Shown piece after piece: positions 6,522-11,570 of a DNA stretch of 11,570 bases. The notes under the pieces are model-generated. The model did not search any database. It was given only the letters and a program-made list of their open reading frames with translations, and was not told where the DNA came from. Source of the stretch: Gemmatimonadota bacterium (GTDB taxonomy: Bacteria > Gemmatimonadota > Gemmatimonadetes > Gemmatimonadales > GWC2-71-9); NCBI GenBank assembly GCA_017889745.1, contig JAGGAG010000081.1, forward strand, positions 1 through 11,570, in the 5' to 3' direction. A program made the position numbers and the translations under genes. The first letter of the stretch is position 1; each line of letters begins with the position of its first letter.

Positions 6522-7693
6522 GGATCGCCAGCGCTACCGGTGTGGCGCGGGTGACGGCGCGGGGGGCGGAGCGATGGACCCGCGGTCACCCCTGGATCTA
6601 CCGCAGCGACGTCGCCGCGGCACCTGACGCGGCCGGCCTCATTTCCGTCTTCGATCCGCGTGACAAGTTCCTGGGCCAGGCGCTCTTCTCTCCCCGATCC
6701 GAGATTCGGCTCCGCCTGCTCGAACGGACCCACCGGCCGGTGGACGCCGCCTGGTGGCGCGGGCGGCTCGCGGCCTGCCTCGAGCGCCGCGCCGCCATCG
6801 ATGCCTCGGCCTATCGTGTGGTGCACGCCGAAGGGGACGGCCTCCCATCACTCATCATCGACCGCTACGACCGCTGGGTGGTGGCCCAGCTGCTGTCGGC
6901 AGGCCTCGAGACGATGCGCGGCGATATCCTCGCCGCGATCGCGGACGTGCTGCAGCCGGAGGGGATCCTGTTGCGGCACGACAACTCGGCGCGGCAGCGC
7001 GAAGGGCTGCCTGCCGACGTCGAACTCGCCATGGGGACGGTGCCCGAGTCGATCGACGTGCGCGAAGGAACGGTGCGCTATCTCGCCGCTCCCTGGACGG
7101 GGCAGAAGACCGGCGCGTTCCTCGACCAGCGGTCGAGCCGCATGCTGCTGGCCGCCGAGGCGCGGCCAGGCGGGCGCGGTCTCGACTGCTTCGCCTATCA
7201 CGGATCCTTCGCGCTGCACCTCGCGGCGCGCTGCAGCGCCGTGGTGGCGCTGGATGCAAGCGCCGAGGCGCTGGAGCGCGGACGAGAGAACGCAACGCTC
7301 AACGGGTTCTCCAACATCAGCTGGGTCGAGGCTGACGCCTTCGACCTGCTGCGCGACTACGACCGGGGTCGCGAGCGGTTCGACGCGATCGCCCTCGACC
7401 CGCCCGCCTTCGCGAAGTCGCGGTCGTCGGTGCCCCAGGCGCTCAAGGGGTACGCCGAGGTCAATCGCCGGGCGATGCGGATCCTGGCCCCGGGCGGGGT
7501 GCTGCTCACGGCGTCCTGCTCCCACCACGTGCGGCGGGCCGACTTCCTGGAGATGCTCGCCAGCGCGGCCGCCGACGCCGGCCGACCGCTCATCTTGGAA
7601 CAGGTGCTGGGCCAGGGGGTGGACCACCCCGAACTGCTCGCCGTGCCCGAAACCGGCTACCTCAAGGGTGCCTTGATACGGGCCATGTCGTAG
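6515..7693 (+). CDS. rlmI: Class I SAM-dependent rRNA methyltransferase, RlmI-like
   Basis: The 392-residue protein has an N-terminal PUA RNA-binding domain (about 9-80, with ERWTRGHPWIYRSDV), a linking alpha/beta region, then a Rossmann SAM methyltransferase. Visible motifs are KTGAFLDQR (198-206), motif I DCFAYHGSFALHLA (224-237), motif IV ALDPPAFAKS (293-302), SCSHHV (334-339) and the family tail DHPELL...GYLKG (370-385). E. coli RlmI makes 5-methylcytosine at 23S position 1962; the same substrate is likely but not proven, as sister enzymes (RlmK, YwbD-type) share this layout. The in-frame TGA at 6509 rules out a longer start. The GTG at 6515 leads well into the PUA domain. The gene follows aroH by 10 bases inside the heptamer array, so coupling is expected. 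Confidence 0.9.
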   Translation: MNGIASATGVARVTARGAERWTRGHPWIYRSDVAAAPDAAGLISVFDPRDKFLGQALFSPRSEIRLRLLERTHRPVDAAWWRGRLAACLERRAAIDASAYRVVHAEGDGLPSLIIDRYDRWVVAQLLSAGLETMRGDILAAIADVLQPEGILLRHDNSARQREGLPADVELAMGTVPESIDVREGTVRYLAAPWTGQKTGAFLDQRSSRMLLAAEARPGGRGLDCFAYHGSFALHLAARCSAVVALDASAEALERGRENATLNGFSNISWVEADAFDLLRDYDRGRERFDAIALDPPAFAKSRSSVPQALKGYAEVNRRAMRILAPGGVLLTASCSHHVRRADFLEMLASAAADAGRPLILEQVLGQGVDHPELLAVPETGYLKGALIRAMS

Positions 7694-7697
7694 GTCA

Positions 7698-7722
7698 CAA
7701 CCCGAGGCTGGGCACCGGGTTG
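7698..7722 (+). terminator. Possible hairpin after rlmI
   Basis: CAACCCG (7698-7704) pairs perfectly with CGGGTTG (7716-7722) around an 11-base loop, five bases after the rlmI stop. There is no T-tract after it, so it could be a transcript-stabilising stem or a weak terminator rather than a classical one. Confidence 0.35.
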
Positions 7723-7724
7723 CA

Positions 7725-7753
7725 TTGACAGGCAAGGGGTACCTCACGACTTT
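7725..7753 (+). promoter_or_regulatory. Candidate promoter for the 7796 gene
   Basis: A perfect TTGACA -35 box (7725-7730) is followed after 17 bp by GACTTT (7748-7753), a weak -10. Transcription would begin about 35 bases before the ATG at 7796. The good -35 and the preceding hairpin suggest that the gene is transcribed separately from rlmI. Confidence 0.35.
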
Positions 7754-7795
7754 GCAGGTGATGGCTGCGTTACCCTCTCCGACCGTCCGCAACGC

Positions 7796-8641
7796 ATGCT
7801 GACCGCCGCCGACGCCCTCCGCACTGCCGGGCGCCGCCGGCCACCGCCGTCCCTGACCCACCTGTATCACGAGTACGTCATGCAGCGCATCGAGGCGTTC
7901 AAGAACTCGGTGACGCGCGACGAGTTGATGCGCCTGGCGGGCGAGGCGAAGGAGGGACTCGATGAGTCCGATGAAGGTCAGCTCGTCCTGACCGAGTTGC
8001 TGATGGGCGAAGTAGTGGACCAGCTCATCTTCAAGAAGCTCAAGCTCAAGACCCAGAAGAAGTTCGGGCCGCACCTCCTCAAGCTCCGCGCGGCGCAGAA
8101 GGAGCCGACGCACTGGGGCCTGGACGGGGTGTGTCCGGTGGTGCCGCTGCTGCCGCGGCTCGTGCCGACGGACCGCGCCCTCGTGGTGGGAACCGGTGCC
8201 GAGGCATGCACTTTCCTCCTGGCGGCGCATGACGTCGACGTCGTGTTCTGGGCCTCGGATCTCGGCGTGGTGGAGCGGATGGAGCAGCGAGCCGCTACCG
8301 AGTCGCTGGCAACTCGCTGCTTCGCCCAAATGGTCCAGTTTGGCTACCGGCTGCCGACTTGCACCGCGCCGTTCGACTTGGTGGTCGTCGATCTGGGTGC
8401 CCTGGCAGAGCTGGACAGCCCAACCCGGTTCGATGCCCTGCGTGCGCTGCAGGCGCAGACCCACGAGCACGGCCTGCACGTGCTGCTGCCCTCGACCGCG
8501 CTCGTCCCGGAGGCGGTCTTCACGTTCTACGACGGCTGGGACCGCGAAGAAACCCCCCGCCGGAAGCGTGGACCGCGCCCATCCGGGTGCGTCCTGGTAA
8601 AGCCAGCGCCCGCCGAACACCGGCAGGCCGCCGGGGCCTGA
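7796..8641 (+). CDS. Uncharacterised protein with degenerate methyltransferase-like core
   Basis: I do not recognise this 281-residue protein. It is soluble, with no signal peptide. The N-terminal part (about 20-105) is charged and helical (YHEYVMQRIEAF, LLMGEVVDQLIFKKLKLKTQKKFG). Residues 126-205 look like a Rossmann methyltransferase half: DRALVVGTGAEACTFLLA resembles SAM motif I but lacks the usual GxGxG, an alternating strand/helix region follows, and FDLVVVDLGALAELD (193-207) resembles motif IV. LHVLLPSTALV could be the next strand. The C-terminal 30 residues are basic and Pro-rich. Start choice is uncertain: ATG 7796 gives the full form, while ATG 7880 (MQRIEAF) would cut 28 residues; neither has a clear Shine-Dalgarno site. 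Codon use matches its neighbours, which supports real coding. Confidence 0.7.
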   Translation: MLTAADALRTAGRRRPPPSLTHLYHEYVMQRIEAFKNSVTRDELMRLAGEAKEGLDESDEGQLVLTELLMGEVVDQLIFKKLKLKTQKKFGPHLLKLRAAQKEPTHWGLDGVCPVVPLLPRLVPTDRALVVGTGAEACTFLLAAHDVDVVFWASDLGVVERMEQRAATESLATRCFAQMVQFGYRLPTCTAPFDLVVVDLGALAELDSPTRFDALRALQAQTHEHGLHVLLPSTALVPEAVFTFYDGWDREETPRRKRGPRPSGCVLVKPAPAEHRQAAGA

Positions 8642-8673
8642 ACCGGGGACGCAACACTCTGCAGGACAAACCC

Positions 8674-8702
8674 TTGCCCCGCCCGCCGAGGCCCCTTAAC
8701 GT
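8674..8702 (+). promoter_or_regulatory. Candidate promoter for the formate dehydrogenase gene
   Basis: TTGCCC (8674-8679) and TAACGT (8697-8702) are separated by exactly 17 bp. The -10 is embedded in TTAACGT, close to the TTACGT at the rho promoter-like site. A transcript would start near 8709 and have a leader of about 50 nt. Confidence 0.35.
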
Positions 8703-8708
8703 CGAATG

Positions 8709-8719
8709 AGGGGTCCCCT
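8709..8719. promoter_or_regulatory. Inverted repeat AGGGG-T-CCCCT near the predicted start site
   Basis: AGGGG (8709-8713) and CCCCT (8715-8719) are perfect inverted arms around one T, placed where transcription of the formate dehydrogenase gene should begin. A second dyad follows (GGGT-TG-ACCC, 8726-8735) inside GATCG/CGATC (8720-8724, 8740-8744). They could be an operator or leader structure. In GC-rich DNA such dyads also occur by chance. Confidence 0.25.
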
Positions 8720-8757
8720 GATCGAGGGTTGACCCAGCCCGATCGCTGGAGCCGTTC

Positions 8758-11570
8758 ATGCCATCCATGAAGATCAACGGGACGCCGGTCGAGTTCACGG
8801 CCGGCGCCACGATTCTCGATGCCGCCCGCAAGGCCGGCATCGATATCCCCACGCTCTGCTGGTATCCCAAGCTCTCGACCGTGGCCAACTGCCGCATCTG
8901 CCTGGTGTCGGTGGACGGCCAGGGGAAGCTGACGCCTGCCTGCTACACCCAGGCGGCCGAGGGGATGTCGGTGGAGACCGAGTCGCCGGAGGCGAAGGAC
9001 AATCGGAAGGGCGTGCTCGAGTTCCTGCTGGAGCGGTATCCAGGGGATCATCTCGAGAACGGCGGCCGGGCCGAGCCGAGAAACGTGTTCGAGGAGTACG
9101 TGGTGCGGTACGACGCGCATCCGCCCGCAATGCGCGCCCTGGGGCTCCGTCATGGCGACGAGCGCCCAGGCGACTGGATGATCCAGCACGACATGAGCAT
9201 GTGCATCCTGTGCACGCGGTGCGTGCGCGCATGCGAGGAGATCCAGGTGGTGGGCGTGCTGGACGTGGCGCAGCGGGGCGAGCACACCGAGATCATCGTG
9301 GGCGGCGACGGCGACCCCGACCACGCGGGCTGCACCTGGTGCGGCGAGTGCGTCCGGGTCTGCCCCACGGGCGCCATCTTCGAGTTCATCCCCAAGCAGC
9401 GCTTCGGCTCCGAGGCGCTCGCGAGTCCCGACAAGATCGCGAAGTCGGTGTGCCCGTACTGCGGCGTCGGGTGCCAGATCGACATCCAGGTGAAGGGCGA
9501 CCGGATCCTGCGCGTGACCAGCCCCGACATCGAGGCGTACAGCCCGAACCAGGGATCGACCTGCGTGAAGGGCCGTTTCGGCTACGACTTCGTGCAGCAC
9601 CGCGACCGGCTCAAGGCGCCGCTCATCCGCAAGGGATGGGAGCACAACGGCGAGAAGTGGGAGTGGACCGGTGAGTGGCCGCGGGAGCGCGAGGGCCCCT
9701 GGCAGCTGATCGAGGACCTCGGCATGAAGGACAAGCCGCGGCCGCCCAAGCGCCAGGAGGGCAAGCCGCCGCAGACCGGCCTGCCGATCCTGGATGACGA
9801 CGATGTACGCGACCGGGTGGCAACGCCCCCGGCGTGGTACAGCGCGTTCCGCGAGGCATCGTGGGAGGAGGCGCTGAGCCTCACCGCGCAGGAGCTGCAG
9901 CGCATCCGCGACCAGAACACCAACTCCATCGCGGCACTCGCCTCGGCCAAGTGCACCAATGAGGAGAACTACCTCTTCATGCGGATGGTGCGCGGTGCCC
10001 TCAAGACGAACAACGTCGACCACTGTACCCGGCTGTGCCACTCCAGCTCGGTGGCGGCGATGAGCCGCGCCATGAGCACGTCGGCGGCGTCGGGCTCGAT
10101 GCGGGAGATCGAAGAGGCGTGCGACGTCATCTTCATCTCGGGCGCCAATACCACCGAGACCCACCCGGTGTTCGGTGCGCTGATCAAGCGGGCGGTGAAG
10201 AAGGGCGCCAAGCTCATCGTGGCGGACGTGCGGCGCACCGAGCTCGCCGAGCGCGCCGACATTCACCTGCAGATGATGCCGGGTACCGATGTGGTGCTGT
10301 ACAACTCCATGCTCAATCACATCATCGCGATGGGGCTCGAGAACCGGGAGTTCATCGCGACGAGGATGCACGACTGGGAGAAGGTGCGCACGGCGGTGGC
10401 GCCCTACACCCCGGAGATGGCGGCCAAGATCACCGGGATCCCGGCGGCGACGATCCGCGCGGCGGCCGAGATGTACGCGCGGGGGCCGAATACGTCCACC
10501 CTCTGGGCGATGGGCCTGACGCAGCACAACACCGGCACCGACATCGTGGCGAGCCTGCTCAACCTGATGCTCGCCTGCGGCATGATCGGGCGCTGGGGCG
10601 CGGCGATGATCCCGATCCGGGGCCAGAACAATGTGCAGGGATCGAGCGACGTAGGGGCGATCCCGTTCGCGTACACCGACTACCGCTCGGTGGAGGATCC
10701 CGGGGTCCGGAAGATCTTCGCCGACGCGTGGGCGGTTCCGGAGGAGAGCCTGTCGCTCAAGAAGGGCATGATGGTGACGGAGATCGTGGCGGAGGGGAGC
10801 CCGATCCGCGGCATGTACATCATGGGCGAGAACCCGGTCCTCTCCGACCCCAATATCGCGCACGCGGAGCACTGGGTGCGGAGCCTCGAGTTCCTCGCGG
10901 TGCAGGACCTCTTCCTTACCGAGACCGCGCGGTGGGCGGATGTGGTGCTGCCGAGCTCGTCGTTCGCCGAGAAGGAAGGGACGGTCATCAACACCGACCG
11001 GCACATCCAGCTGATGGAGCCGGCGCAGCCGGTGCCGGGCGACGCGCGACTGGACCTGGACATCCTGATCGAACTCAGCAACCGGATGGGCCTTCCGTCA
11101 GACTACAGCGGGCCATCGGACGTGATGGACGAACTGGCGCGGGTGACGCCGATCTGGCGGGGCGTCAACTACGACCGCCTGCGGGTGCTGCGCTCGCTGC
11201 AATACCCGGTGCCCGACGTGAACCATCCGGGTACCACGTTCCTCTTTGCCGACGGGTTCCCCACGGCCGACGGCAGGGGGCGGTTCATCGGAGTGGAGTA
11301 CCTGCCGCCCGACGAACTGCCGAGTGACGAATACCCGTTCGTGCTCAACACGGGGCGGCAGATGTACCACTGGCACACCGGCACGATGAGCCGCCGGTCA
11401 CGCGGGCTCGACAGCCGCGAGCCGGTGCCGATCGTGGAGATGCACCCGGAGGACGCCCTCGAGCTCGGCCTCCGGGACGGCGACGCGGTGGACCTCACGA
11501 CGCGGCGCGGGTCGGTGCGCATTGCCGTGCGGGTCTCGGATCGCCAGGCGCGCGGGCAGGTGTTCGTGCC
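8758..11570 (+). CDS. fdhF: Formate dehydrogenase alpha subunit, Mo-bisPGD, NuoG-like N terminus (partial, 3' end missing)
   Basis: The frame is open to the window edge (937 codons). A 2Fe-2S ferredoxin domain comes first (Cys34, 45, 48, 62), then a region where NuoG-type proteins carry a His/Cys 4Fe-4S site but whose ligands are missing here (82-120). Two 4Fe-4S ferredoxin motifs follow (Cys149, 152, 155, 159 and Cys192, 195, 198, 202), then the catalytic-subunit 4Fe-4S (Cys232, 235, 239, 269) and the molybdopterin domain. NNVDHCTRLCHSSSV gives Cys427-His428, the Mo ligand (Sec140-His in E. coli FdhF), and RGQNNVQG (Arg621) is the formate-dehydrogenase signature. A dinucleotide-binding C-terminal domain begins near 860 (TGRQMYHWHTGTMSRR). 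It should oxidise formate (or reduce CO2) and pass electrons through a wire of clusters to a partner subunit not seen here. Residues 293-361 are an insertion. ATG 8758 has GGAG at 8748-8751. A less likely reading is a related molybdopterin oxidoreductase of unknown substrate. Confidence 0.93.
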   Translation, partial: MPSMKINGTPVEFTAGATILDAARKAGIDIPTLCWYPKLSTVANCRICLVSVDGQGKLTPACYTQAAEGMSVETESPEAKDNRKGVLEFLLERYPGDHLENGGRAEPRNVFEEYVVRYDAHPPAMRALGLRHGDERPGDWMIQHDMSMCILCTRCVRACEEIQVVGVLDVAQRGEHTEIIVGGDGDPDHAGCTWCGECVRVCPTGAIFEFIPKQRFGSEALASPDKIAKSVCPYCGVGCQIDIQVKGDRILRVTSPDIEAYSPNQGSTCVKGRFGYDFVQHRDRLKAPLIRKGWEHNGEKWEWTGEWPREREGPWQLIEDLGMKDKPRPPKRQEGKPPQTGLPILDDDDVRDRVATPPAWYSAFREASWEEALSLTAQELQRIRDQNTNSIAALASAKCTNEENYLFMRMVRGALKTNNVDHCTRLCHSSSVAAMSRAMSTSAASGSMREIEEACDVIFISGANTTETHPVFGALIKRAVKKGAKLIVADVRRTELAERADIHLQMMPGTDVVLYNSMLNHIIAMGLENREFIATRMHDWEKVRTAVAPYTPEMAAKITGIPAATIRAAAEMYARGPNTSTLWAMGLTQHNTGTDIVASLLNLMLACGMIGRWGAAMIPIRGQNNVQGSSDVGAIPFAYTDYRSVEDPGVRKIFADAWAVPEESLSLKKGMMVTEIVAEGSPIRGMYIMGENPVLSDPNIAHAEHWVRSLEFLAVQDLFLTETARWADVVLPSSSFAEKEGTVINTDRHIQLMEPAQPVPGDARLDLDILIELSNRMGLPSDYSGPSDVMDELARVTPIWRGVNYDRLRVLRSLQYPVPDVNHPGTTFLFADGFPTADGRGRFIGVEYLPPDELPSDEYPFVLNTGRQMYHWHTGTMSRRSRGLDSREPVPIVEMHPEDALELGLRDGDAVDLTTRRGSVRIAVRVSDRQARGQVFV

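Noticed and set aside
6848..8620. A 590-codon minus-strand frame opposite rlmI and the 7796 gene
   Set aside because: It spans two plus-strand genes and their gap, with His/Gln/Arg-rich shadow composition.
8527..11004. An 825-codon open frame on the minus strand opposite the formate dehydrogenase
   Set aside because: Its translation is Arg/His/Leu/Asp-rich low-complexity of the kind produced opposite GC-rich genes, and it covers conserved cofactor motifs of the plus-strand gene.

Overview
The window is GC-rich, densely coded bacterial chromosome with housekeeping genes and no sign of phage, plasmid, transposon, rRNA/tRNA or CRISPR. The gene set (Rho, RuvX, MltG, ThiE, AroH-type chorismate mutase, RlmI-like methyltransferase, Mo formate dehydrogenase), the GC-rich codons, frequent GTG starts and few strong Shine-Dalgarno sites would fit a soil-type lineage such as Gemmatimonadota. 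That placement is an impression from protein style, not a proof.

Layout. Positions 1-1385 are on the minus strand: the first codons of an exported protein (35 to 1) and, upstream of it, a VanZ-domain membrane protein with an extracytoplasmic beta-rich domain. A divergent intergenic region with a promoter-like site leads to rho (1566-2813, plus), a strong terminator, ruvX (2909-3412) and mltG (3423-4427). Convergent to these is a minus-strand pair: thiE (6113-5499) followed by a secreted alpha/beta hydrolase (5450-4452). On the plus strand, aroH (6112-6504) starts inside the thiE start codon, and rlmI (6515-7693) is tightly coupled to it. Then come an unrecognised protein with a degenerate methyltransferase-like core (7796-8641) and the first 937 codons of a multi-cofactor formate dehydrogenase alpha subunit (8758 to the window end).

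The most unusual content lies between the genes. Five gene junctions carry short arrays of a 7-base repeat of the GTGARCG or GTCGTGA type, each of four units (28 bp). Because 7 is not a multiple of 3, four GTGARCG units place a TGA and a GTG in all three frames. At both ruvX/mltG and aroH/rlmI the upstream stop sits in unit 2 and the downstream GTG start in unit 4, linked by a five-codon mini-ORF that overlaps both neighbours by 4 bases (GTGA). At rho/ruvX two such arrays face each other across a UUCG terminator and form one long imperfect hairpin. The arrays also supply the last residues of VanZ, RuvX and AroH.

The other points of note are the thiE/aroH start codons sharing one CATG with a leaderless-type -10, a formate dehydrogenase lacking the N-terminal His/Cys cluster ligands and carrying a ~69-residue insertion, an MltG with a lipoprotein signal, and an AroH with His at the usual Cys75 position.
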